Below are positions 1-5,709 of a stretch of 11,377 nt of DNA, in pieces; position 1 is the first letter of the stretch, and each line of letters starts with the position of its first letter. The notes under the pieces are model-generated. The model was not told where the DNA came from, did no database searches, and worked only from the letters and a program-made list of their open reading frames with translations. The stretch is from positions 1 to 11,377 of the forward strand of contig JAAYVT010000477.1 of the NCBI GenBank assembly GCA_012517025.1, given 5' to 3'. The stretch is from Phyllobacteriaceae bacterium. GTDB lineage: Bacteria > Pseudomonadota > Alphaproteobacteria > Rhizobiales > Ancalomicrobiaceae. The translations under genes and the position numbers were made by a program.

Positions 1-533
1 AGACCGAGCGCATTCTCGCCGACGTCGAACGGGTGCTGGCGCGGGTCCCCGCCGCGTCCCGGCCCCGTCTCTATCTCGCGCGCGGCATGGACGGTTTCGA
101 GACCGGCTCGCGCGGCTCGATCAACACCGAGATCCTCGAACGGGCCGGCGGCATCAACGTCGTCGAGGTGGTGCGGGACGGCGGCGGCATCGTCCGTGTG
201 TCGCCCGAACGGGTGATCGCCTGGGCCCCCGACACCATCGTGACGATCGATCCGGCGGTCCACCACGCGATCCTGGAGCGGCCGGAATGGCGGCCGGTGC
301 CGGCGGTGGCGCGGCGGCGGGTGTTCCTGGCGCCCGACACGCCGTTCGGCACCATCGACTTCCCACCCTCCGTCAATCGGCTGATCGGCCTGCCGATCCT
401 GATGCACCTGCTCTATCCGGAGCAGACGACGACGCCTCTGCGCGAGGAGATCCGGCGGTTCCACGCTCTCTTCTACGGCCTCGACCCGGCGCCGGCCGAT
501 CTCGATCGGCTGCTCGACGGATTGGAGAACTGA
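1..533 (+). CDS. ABC importer periplasmic substrate-binding protein, 3' part (iron-complex/BtuF-FepB type)
   Basis: The 5' end lies outside the window; the first whole codon starts at base 3 and 177 codons are readable. The visible part is the C-terminal lobe of a helical-backbone (cluster A-II, BtuF/FepB/FhuD-like) binding protein. A segment reading GSINTEILERAGGINVV, then 'SPERVIAWAPDTIVTIDP' and a late 'VNRLIGLPILMHLLYP', is the order usual in this family: a Gly-Gly-x-N loop, an 'I..W.PD.I' strand and a C-terminal helix with the last lobe contacts. It would capture a chelated metal (ferric siderophore, haem or corrinoid) in the periplasm and hand it to the permease that begins one base after its stop. 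The signal peptide is not visible. Family assignment is firm; the ligand cannot be told from this fragment. Confidence 0.88.
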   Translation, partial: TERILADVERVLARVPAASRPRLYLARGMDGFETGSRGSINTEILERAGGINVVEVVRDGGGIVRVSPERVIAWAPDTIVTIDPAVHHAILERPEWRPVPAVARRRVFLAPDTPFGTIDFPPSVNRLIGLPILMHLLYPEQTTTPLREEIRRFHALFYGLDPAPADLDRLLDGLEN

Positions 534-534
534 C

Positions 535-1557
535 GTGCCGGAGACGCGCACCCGGGCGATCCTCGTCGGCTTGGCGGCGGCGGCGCTGGTCGCCGCGATC
601 GTGGCGGCCGGCATCGGTCCCTACCGCATCGCCCCGACCGAGGTGGCGCGGATGATCGTCGAGCGGTTGGCGGGCGGGGCGGACGGCGGTGAACCGTCGA
701 CCGTGCTCTTCGCCGTGCGACTGCCGCGCATCCTCGGGGCGGCGCTGACCGGCGCGGCGCTGTCGGCCGCCGGGGCGGCCTATCAGAATCTGTTCCGTAA
801 TCCGTTGATCTCGCCGGACATCCTCGGGGTGTCGACCGGCGCCGGTTTCGGCGCGGTCCTGGCCATCCTGGCGGGGTTGCCGGTGGCGCTGGTCGAGCTG
901 TCGGGCTTCGTCGGCGGCACGCTCGCGGTGCTCCTGGTGGCGATGCTCGCCCGATCGCTGCGCGACCACGGCGACGTGCTCGTGCTGGTGCTCTCCGGAA
1001 TCGTCGTCGGCTCGCTCGCCGCCGCCGCCATCTCGCTCGTCAAGATCGTCGCCGATCCCTATCAGCAATTGCCGATCATCACCTACTGGCTGCTCGGCTC
1101 GTTGGCCGGCATCCGCCTCGACGACGTCGCGGTGGTCGCTCCGACGGTGATCGTCGGCCTCGTGCCGCTGTTCCTGTTGCGCTGGCGGATCGGCGTGCTG
1201 TCGCTCGGCGAGGACGACGCGCGGGCGCTCGGCGTCGACGTGCGCCGGACCCGCGCGGTGGTGATCGCCAGCGCGACGCTGGTCACCGCCGCCGTCGTCG
1301 CGGTCTCCGGCGTCGTCGGCTGGATCGGGCTGATGGTGCCGCATTCGGCGCGCCTGCTCGTCGGCAATCGCTTCGATCGCCTGCTGCCCGCCTCGATCCT
1401 GCTCGGCGCCGTCTTCACGGTGGCGGTCGACACCGTGGCGCGCACGGTGGCGCAGGTCGAAATCCCGATCGGCATCCTGACGGCGCTGATCGGTGGCGGC
1501 CTCTTCGTCTGGTTGATGACGCGTCGCCGTGGCTTCGGCACATGGAGGCGCACGTGA
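535..1557 (+). CDS. FecCD-family ABC transporter permease
   Basis: A 340-residue inner-membrane permease, normal length for the FecCD/BtuC family, which usually has about ten membrane helices and works as a homodimer. It begins with GTG at 535, one base after the upstream stop, with GGAG about 7 nt before it. Residues 1-30 hold the first hydrophobic helix. Around residues 82-105 is the family segment 'YQNLFRNPLISPDILGVSTG'. Residues 223-234 (LSLGEDDARALG) form the loop that meets the ATPase, followed by 'SGVVGWIGLMVPHSARLLVG'. Several further hydrophobic helices are visible, including one near the C terminus. The gene ends in Arg-Arg-Thr-stop inside the first copy of a 20-bp repeat. Family is certain; the substrate (ferric chelate, haem, corrinoid) is undetermined. 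Confidence 0.95.
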   Translation: MPETRTRAILVGLAAAALVAAIVAAGIGPYRIAPTEVARMIVERLAGGADGGEPSTVLFAVRLPRILGAALTGAALSAAGAAYQNLFRNPLISPDILGVSTGAGFGAVLAILAGLPVALVELSGFVGGTLAVLLVAMLARSLRDHGDVLVLVLSGIVVGSLAAAAISLVKIVADPYQQLPIITYWLLGSLAGIRLDDVAVVAPTVIVGLVPLFLLRWRIGVLSLGEDDARALGVDVRRTRAVVIASATLVTAAVVAVSGVVGWIGLMVPHSARLLVGNRFDRLLPASILLGAVFTVAVDTVARTVAQVEIPIGILTALIGGGLFVWLMTRRRGFGTWRRT

Positions 1558-1597
1558 AGAGGGGGAGGCGCACGTGACCGCGGCGAGGCGCACGTGA
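1545..1597 (+). repeat. Three tandem copies, period 20 bp, of a GAGGCGCACGTGA block
   Basis: A perfect 13-bp block, GAGGCGCACGTGA, occurs at 1545-1557, 1565-1577 and 1585-1597, so the period is exactly 20 bp; the 7 bases between copies differ. Each copy contains a Shine-Dalgarno-like GAGG, the palindrome CACGTG and a GTGA stop/start overlap. The TGA of copy 1 is the permease stop and the GTG of copy 3 is the ATPase start. Removing 40 bp would leave one copy and an ordinary 4-nt GTGA overlap between the two genes. This suggests the junction was triplicated by slippage or duplication. Confidence 0.9.
1554..1597 (+). other. Relay of two overlapping 7-codon mini-frames between permease and ATPase
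   Basis: Because 20 is not a multiple of 3, each repeat copy opens a frame that ends at the next copy. GTG at 1554 encodes MKRGRRT and stops at 1577. GTG at 1574 encodes MTAARRT and stops at 1597. GTG at 1594 opens the ATPase gene. A ribosome ending the permease could therefore restart three times in succession through GTGA overlaps. Each start has GAGG about 5 nt upstream. The peptides themselves look like by-products of the repeat; any role would be in translational coupling or in setting ATPase output. That role is inference. Confidence 0.35.
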
Positions 1598-2415
1598 CGG
1601 CGGGGCTGCGTCTCGACGGCGTCGCGATCGGCCATGCCGCCGGCGAGGCGTTGATCCGCGACGTCGATCTGGCGATCGCCCCCGGCGACGTCGTCTGTCT
1701 GATGGGGCCGAACGGCATCGGCAAGACCACGCTGCTGCGCACCGCGCTCGGGTTCCTGCCACCGCTCGCCGGCCGCGTCCGCGTCGACGGTCTCGACGTC
1801 GCCGGCGCCCCGGCGGCGGCGATCGCCCGGCGCATCGCCTACGTGCCGCAGTCCTATCTCGGCGATCCCGGCCACACCGTCTTCGACGTCGTGCTGATGG
1901 GGCGCACCGCCCGGCTCGGCCTGTTCGCCGTGCCCGATCGCGCCGACCAAGCCGCCGCCGTCGCCGCGATCGAGACGATGGGCCTCGCCGACGTCGCCGG
2001 CCGGACCACCGACCGCATCTCCGGCGGTCAGCGTCAGTTGATGCTGATCGCCCGCGCCCTCGCCCAGGAGACGCGGATCGTCGTCATGGACGAGCCGACG
2101 TCCAGCCTCGATCTCGGCAATCGCTTCGCCCTGGTCGATCGCATCCGCGCCATGGCGGCGGCCGGCCACGCCGTCCTGGTGGCGACGCACGAGCCCGAAC
2201 AGGCGTTCGATCTCGGCGATCGCGCCGCCGTGCTCGGGCAGGATCGCAGCTTCGTCGTCGGACCGGTCGACGACGTCCTGACCACCGCCCGTCTGCGCCG
2301 CCTCTACCGTGCCGACGTCGCGCTCGAGACCACCCCCGGCGGCCGTCGGGTCGTCGGACGCGCCCCGCCCGCACCGTCGTCCCGTCCCGATCGAACGCCG
2401 GAGACCACGCCATGA
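1594..2415 (+). CDS. ABC transporter ATP-binding protein (FecE/BtuD type)
   Basis: A 273-residue cytoplasmic ATPase that powers the FecCD-type permease encoded just upstream. Visible motifs in order are Walker A GPNGIGKTT (38-46), Q-loop YVPQS (83-87), signature ISGGQRQL (142-149), Walker B RIVVMDEPT (161-169), D-loop SSLD (170-173) and switch His in ATHE (197-200). All catalytic residues are intact. The GTG start at 1594 lies in the third copy of the 20-bp repeat, with GAGG just upstream, and leaves the usual short N terminus before the first strand. The last 25 or so residues are Pro/Arg/Thr-rich and look like a disordered tail. The stop overlaps the next gene's start by 4 nt (ATGA), implying translational coupling. 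Confidence 0.95.
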   Translation: MTAGLRLDGVAIGHAAGEALIRDVDLAIAPGDVVCLMGPNGIGKTTLLRTALGFLPPLAGRVRVDGLDVAGAPAAAIARRIAYVPQSYLGDPGHTVFDVVLMGRTARLGLFAVPDRADQAAAVAAIETMGLADVAGRTTDRISGGQRQLMLIARALAQETRIVVMDEPTSSLDLGNRFALVDRIRAMAAAGHAVLVATHEPEQAFDLGDRAAVLGQDRSFVVGPVDDVLTTARLRRLYRADVALETTPGGRRVVGRAPPAPSSRPDRTPETTP

Positions 2416-2942
2416 CCGCACTTCCGCTCGCCGTGCTCGTCCACGACAAGGGTGACCCGATCGAGGAGGCCTTCGCCGCCGCCCGCGACGCGCTCGCCCG
2501 TCGCCTCGATCTCCGTCTCGCCGGAGTGGTGCCGCGGTTCGGACCGCCCCATTCCAATGGCCGGCGGTCGATGTGGCTCGACGATCTGCGACGCGGCGAT
2601 TCCATCCCGATCTCGCAGGATCTCGGCGCCGGCTCGACCTCCTGTTGCCTCGACCCCGCCGGCATCGCGCTGCTGTCGGTCCGTCTCGTCGAGGCGATCG
2701 AGGCGCGGCCGGACGTGCTCTTCTGCGGCCGGTTCGCCAAGGAAGAGATCGCCGGGCGCGGCATCCGCGAGGAGGGCGCGCTCGCCGTCGAGGCCGACAT
2801 CGCCACGCTGGTGGCGGTCGACCGCGCCTTGCTCGACGGCTGGATCGCCTTCGCCGGCGACGATTGGACGGCCCTGCCGCCGCACGCCGAGGCGATCGTC
2901 GATTGGGTCTCCACCCTCCATCCCCTGGTTCGCACCGCGTGA
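2412..2942 (+). CDS. DUF2478-like protein of unknown function
   Basis: A 176-residue soluble protein with no signal peptide or membrane segment. Its layout matches what I know of the DUF2478 family: an N-terminal strand and helix (AVLVHDKGDPIEEAFAAA), a middle 'L..GDSIPISQDLGAGSTSCCLDPAGIA', and a C-terminal 'RPDVLFCGRFAKEEIAGRG' followed by RxEGA. The family has no assigned reaction. Members are often described near metal or molybdenum transport genes. There is no Walker A lysine loop, so nucleotide binding is not shown. The Cys pair at the centre (SCC) and the conserved KEE/GRG segment are the obvious candidate functional residues. It overlaps the ATPase gene by 4 nt and precedes the secreted protein by 8 nt, which suggests a cytoplasmic role linked to the imported metal. 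Family call fairly sure, function unknown. Confidence 0.75.
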   Translation: MTALPLAVLVHDKGDPIEEAFAAARDALARRLDLRLAGVVPRFGPPHSNGRRSMWLDDLRRGDSIPISQDLGAGSTSCCLDPAGIALLSVRLVEAIEARPDVLFCGRFAKEEIAGRGIREEGALAVEADIATLVAVDRALLDGWIAFAGDDWTALPPHAEAIVDWVSTLHPLVRTA

Positions 2943-2950
2943 GGTGAAAC

Positions 2951-3505
2951 ATGCGCGCATCGATCGTCTCGACGGCCCTGCTCGGCGCCGTGCTGCTTCT
3001 GCCGGTGATCGCGGCGGCCGCCGAAGTTCCGCCGCCGCCCGCCGTGCAACGCCAACCGAAATGCCCGGAGGAAGCCGAGCCGCTGCCGCCGGATCTCGCC
3101 GCCTGGGCGAACCGTGCGGCCCCCGTCTCGGCGGCGGCCTCCGCCGACCGGCTGACCGACGCGGTGGTGCCGGTCGGGCGCGCCGTCGATGCCGCGCTGC
3201 TGCCCACCCGGAGCGTCGCCTTCGTCGTCCGGCCCGGCAATCCCGGCGGCAGCGTCGCCCACGCCGGCCTGTTCCGCCTGAGCATCCCGCACGCCGGGAC
3301 GTGGCGGGTGGCGATCGCCGCGCATGCCTGGATCGAAGTCGTGGTCGACGGCAAGCCGGTGGACTCGGTCGCCCACGGCGGTGGTCCCGCCTGCGCCGGC
3401 ATCGCCAAGGTGGTCGATTACGACCTGCCGGCCGGTGACCACGTCCTGATGCTGTCGGCGAGCGATGCCGCCGTCTCCGAAGTGCTCGTGGTCGAGAAGC
3501 GCTGA
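2951..3505 (+). CDS. Small secreted protein of unknown function, partner of the di-heme peroxidase gene
   Basis: A 184-residue protein with a clear Sec signal peptide (about residues 1-24: positive start, hydrophobic ALLGAVLLLPVIAAAA, likely cleavage after AAA). The mature part looks like a small beta-rich domain: 'FVVRPGNPGGSVAHAGLFRLSIPHAGTW', then 'HAWIEVVVDGKPVDSVAHGGGPACAGIAK' and 'YDLPAGDHVLMLSASDA'. It has only two cysteines in the mature chain (near residues 38 and 143), possibly a periplasmic disulfide, and several His. I recall similar short proteins carrying the database name homogentisate 1,2-dioxygenase; this one is far too short for that enzyme and the name should not be copied. 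GAGGTGA lies just before the ATG at 2951. The next gene, 9 nt on, is a secreted di-heme enzyme, so a substrate/enzyme pair is possible. Confidence 0.7.
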   Translation: MRASIVSTALLGAVLLLPVIAAAAEVPPPPAVQRQPKCPEEAEPLPPDLAAWANRAAPVSAAASADRLTDAVVPVGRAVDAALLPTRSVAFVVRPGNPGGSVAHAGLFRLSIPHAGTWRVAIAAHAWIEVVVDGKPVDSVAHGGGPACAGIAKVVDYDLPAGDHVLMLSASDAAVSEVLVVEKR

Positions 3506-3514
3506 GGAGGGGCC

Positions 3515-4486
3515 ATGTCGATCCGAGCGCCGGCGGTTCTCGCCGCGATCCTCCTCGTCCCCGTCGTCGCCTCGGCGGCCGAGCCGTCGCCCCCGCCGAC
3601 CGTCGACGAGATGCGGATCGTGCTCGGACGCCGGCTCTTCCACGAGGCCGACCTGTCGCTCGACGGCACCCTGTCCTGCGCCACCTGCCATGAGCAGAAG
3701 CGCGGCTTCGCCGACGGCAACCGCACCCACCCCGGCATCCACGGTCATCCGGGCCGACGCAACGTCCCGGGTCTGGCGAACGTCGGCCGCCTGCGCAATC
3801 TCACCTGGGCCGACGATCGGCTCGGGAGCCTCGAGCGCCAGGCCTTGAACCCGATGACCGGCACCGATCCGATCGAGATGGGCATCGGCGGCCACGAGGC
3901 CGAGGTCGTGGAGCGGCTCGCGGGCGATCCCTGTTACCGCCGCCTGTTCGCCGCCGCCTTTCCCGACGGTGGCGGCCGGCCGACGATGGCGGCGGTGACC
4001 AGCGCCGTCGCCGCCTTCGAACGCACCCTGATCTCGACCGACACCGCCTGGGACCGGGCGGAACGCGCCGGCGCGCCGCTCGCCGATCCGGCCGCCGAGC
4101 GCGGTCGCGCCGTCTTCGCCGCGAAGGGCTGCGCCACCTGTCACGTCCCGCCGCTGTTCACCGACGACGCCTTCCACGTGGTGCGGCGATCCTTCGCCGG
4201 CGAAACCGACGTCGGCCTCGCCGCCGTCACCGGCGCGACGGCCGACCGCTTCGCCTTCCGCACGCCCGGACTGCGCGACGTCGCGCTGACCGCTCCCTAT
4301 TGGCACGACGGTCGCGCCGAAACGCCGTCGCAGGCCTTCGATCTGCACGACGCCGACGGCGTCCGCGCCGACCTCACCGCCGCCGACCGCGCCGATCTCA
4401 CCGCCTTCCTGGCGGCGCTGACCGACGAGACGCTGACCCGCGCCGAGCGATTCTCGCCGCCGCCGCTCGCCTGCCCACTGCCCTGA
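3515..4486 (+). CDS. Secreted di-heme cytochrome c peroxidase family protein (CCP/MauG/MbnH superfamily)
   Basis: A 323-residue protein with a Sec signal peptide (about 1-21, cleavage near ASA-AE) and two c-type heme motifs, both CATCH, at 55-59 and 206-210. Other superfamily landmarks are Trp98 in the inter-heme region, 'LNPMTGTDPIEMG' at 111-123 and 'RTPGLRDVALTAPYWHDG' at 249-266. The longer loop before 'IEMG' resembles the MbnH-like subgroup more than classical peroxidases. Counting on without gaps from PYWHDG, the position that is Met in CCP and Tyr in MauG is His278 here; this rests on an alignment from memory. The family reduces H2O2 or makes high-valent di-heme iron that oxidises a partner protein. 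The ATG at 3515 follows GAGGAGG, which overlaps the upstream stop. Actual substrate unknown. Confidence 0.9.
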   Translation: MSIRAPAVLAAILLVPVVASAAEPSPPPTVDEMRIVLGRRLFHEADLSLDGTLSCATCHEQKRGFADGNRTHPGIHGHPGRRNVPGLANVGRLRNLTWADDRLGSLERQALNPMTGTDPIEMGIGGHEAEVVERLAGDPCYRRLFAAAFPDGGGRPTMAAVTSAVAAFERTLISTDTAWDRAERAGAPLADPAAERGRAVFAAKGCATCHVPPLFTDDAFHVVRRSFAGETDVGLAAVTGATADRFAFRTPGLRDVALTAPYWHDGRAETPSQAFDLHDADGVRADLTAADRADLTAFLAALTDETLTRAERFSPPPLACPLP

Positions 4487-4597
4487 ACGCCGCCCCGACG
4501 CCGCCGGTCCGGGAGGATGCGTAGCGGACAGCGCGGACTTCCGCCCACCGGCCGACGTGGTCTAATGGCGCCGAGGAGAGCGATCGGCGGGAGGCCC
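4487..4597 (+). other. 111-nt spacer between peroxidase gene and hydE
   Basis: This is the largest gap on the plus strand and so the likeliest place for a hydE promoter, but no convincing -35/-10, sigma-54 or FNR-type site is visible. A small GCGG-ACTT-CCGC hairpin (4533-4544) is the only structure seen. hydE may be read through from the upstream operon. Confidence 0.3.
4589..4594 (+). promoter_or_regulatory. Ribosome binding site that decides the hydE start
   Basis: GGGAGG lies 3 nt before ATG 4598 and 6 nt before the in-frame GTG 4601. The farther in-frame ATG at 4517 has GGGAGG directly abutting it, which is too close to work well. The start is therefore placed at 4598 or 4601. Confidence 0.6.
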
Positions 4598-5686
4598 ATG
4601 GTGAGGGAAGCGGGGGTGCGGCCGATCGCGACGAACTCGCCGGCGGAAAGCCGCGCGGATGCCGTCGGCGATCGCGACGGCGTCCGCGCGCTGCTGACCG
4701 GCCCGCGCGAGCCGCTGTTCGCCCGCGCCGACGCGCTGCGCCGGGAGCGGATGGGCGACGCCGTGTACCTGCGCGGCATCGTCGAATTCTCCAACATCTG
4801 CGCCAACGATTGCCTCTATTGCGGCATCCGCCGCTCCAACCGCGCCGTCCGGCGCTATCGCCTCGACGACGACGAGATCCTCGCCGTCGCTCATCGGATG
4901 AAGGGCTGGGGCCACGGCACCGTCGTGCTGCAGTCCGGCGAGGTCGACGCCCGTCGCGAGAACGATCGCATCGCCCGCCTGATCGCGCGCATCCGCCGCG
5001 AGACCGACCTCTCGGTGACGGTCTCGGCCGGAAACCGTTCGCGCGAGGTCTACGCCCGTTGGCGCGACGCCGGCATGGACCGTCACTTGCTGCGCTTCGA
5101 GACCAGCGATCCGGCCCTGTTCGCCGCGATGCATCCCGATTGCTCGCTCGCCGAACGGCTCGATTGCCTGCGGGCGCTGCGCGAACTCGGTGTCCAGGTC
5201 GGCAGCGGCTTCCTGATCGGCCTGCCCGGCGAAACGCTGGAGACGCTGGTCGAGAACATCCTGCTCGTCCGCGATCTCGACCTCGACATGGTCGGCGTCG
5301 GCCCGTTCATCGCCCATCCCGACACGCCGCTCGCCGGAAGGCCCAACGCCTGGGCCCACGATCCGGAGATCTGTTTCGCGGTGATCGCCACCCTGCGTCT
5401 CGTCGATCCCGACCTGCGCCTGCCGGCGACGACCGCCTTCGACGCCTTCTTCCCCGGTGTCGGTCGCGATCTCGCGTTGCGGCGCGGCGCCGACGTGTTC
5501 ATGCCCAACGACACTCCCGCGCGCGTCCGCGGCGACTACCTGCTCTATCCGAACAAGCCCTGCGTCGACGAAGGCGACGGCGCCTGCGCCGGCTGCGTCA
5601 CGGCACGCATCTGGAGCCTCGGCCGGATGATCGGCGAAGGGCCGGGTCATTCGCCGAAGTCGCTCGCCCACGCGGCCATCTCCTGA
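4598..5686 (+). CDS. hydE: [FeFe]-hydrogenase maturation radical SAM protein HydE
   Basis: A 362-residue radical SAM enzyme, close to the usual 350 or so. The SAM-cluster motif CX3CX2C is CANDCLYC (Cys68, 72, 75 from this start), inside the HydE-typical 'EFSNICANDCLYCGIRRSN'. A second CX7CX2C set near the C terminus (Cys322, 330, 333) matches the accessory cluster found in many HydE proteins. 'VGVGPFIAHPDTPLAG' and 'GADVFMPNDTPARVR' are also typical. HydE acts on the HydG-derived Fe(CO)2CN-cysteine complex during assembly of the [2Fe] subcluster. The gene follows the peroxidase gene after 111 nt in which I see no clear promoter or terminator. It faces hydF tail to tail, 13 nt apart. An upstream ATG at 4517 would add 27 residues unlike any family member, so it was not chosen. 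Confidence 0.95.
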   Translation: MVREAGVRPIATNSPAESRADAVGDRDGVRALLTGPREPLFARADALRRERMGDAVYLRGIVEFSNICANDCLYCGIRRSNRAVRRYRLDDDEILAVAHRMKGWGHGTVVLQSGEVDARRENDRIARLIARIRRETDLSVTVSAGNRSREVYARWRDAGMDRHLLRFETSDPALFAAMHPDCSLAERLDCLRALRELGVQVGSGFLIGLPGETLETLVENILLVRDLDLDMVGVGPFIAHPDTPLAGRPNAWAHDPEICFAVIATLRLVDPDLRLPATTAFDAFFPGVGRDLALRRGADVFMPNDTPARVRGDYLLYPNKPCVDEGDGACAGCVTARIWSLGRMIGEGPGHSPKSLAHAAIS

Positions 5687-5688
5687 AC

Positions 5689-5709
5689 GCTCGCCAAGAT
5701 CAGGCGGGC
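5689..5709. terminator. Weak hairpin between converging hydE and hydF
   Basis: GCTCGCC (5689-5695) can pair with GGCGGGC (5703-5709) across a 7-base loop that includes the hydF stop codon. Pairing has one G-U in the hydE-strand RNA and an A-C mismatch in the hydF-strand RNA. No U-run follows on either side, so this is at best a poor intrinsic terminator, but it is the only hairpin I found at the convergence point. Confidence 0.25.

Noticed and set aside
373..3408. An open frame of about 1011 codons on the minus strand opposite the transporter genes
   Set aside because: Its product is low-complexity Arg/Gly/Ala/Asp-rich sequence with no recognisable domain, and the plus strand here has clear protein families. 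It is a high-GC codon shadow; the same applies to the other long antisense frames.
2951..3505. Homogentisate 1,2-dioxygenase as product name
   Set aside because: The protein is 184 residues with a Sec signal; that enzyme is a cytoplasmic protein of more than 400 residues with a different motif set.
4556..4567. TGGTCTAATGGC, resembling the D-arm of a tRNA
   Set aside because: No acceptor, anticodon or T-arm can be folded around it.
4517..4597. hydE starting at ATG 4517 with 27 extra N-terminal residues
   Set aside because: The extra residues are unlike HydE and the GGGAGG abuts the ATG with no spacer; ATG 4598 or GTG 4601 has a workable site and gives the usual length.
4487..4597. FNR, sigma-54 or other anaerobic promoter for hydE
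   Set aside because: I looked for TTGAT-N4-ATCAA and GG-N10-GC type sites and found none that was convincing.
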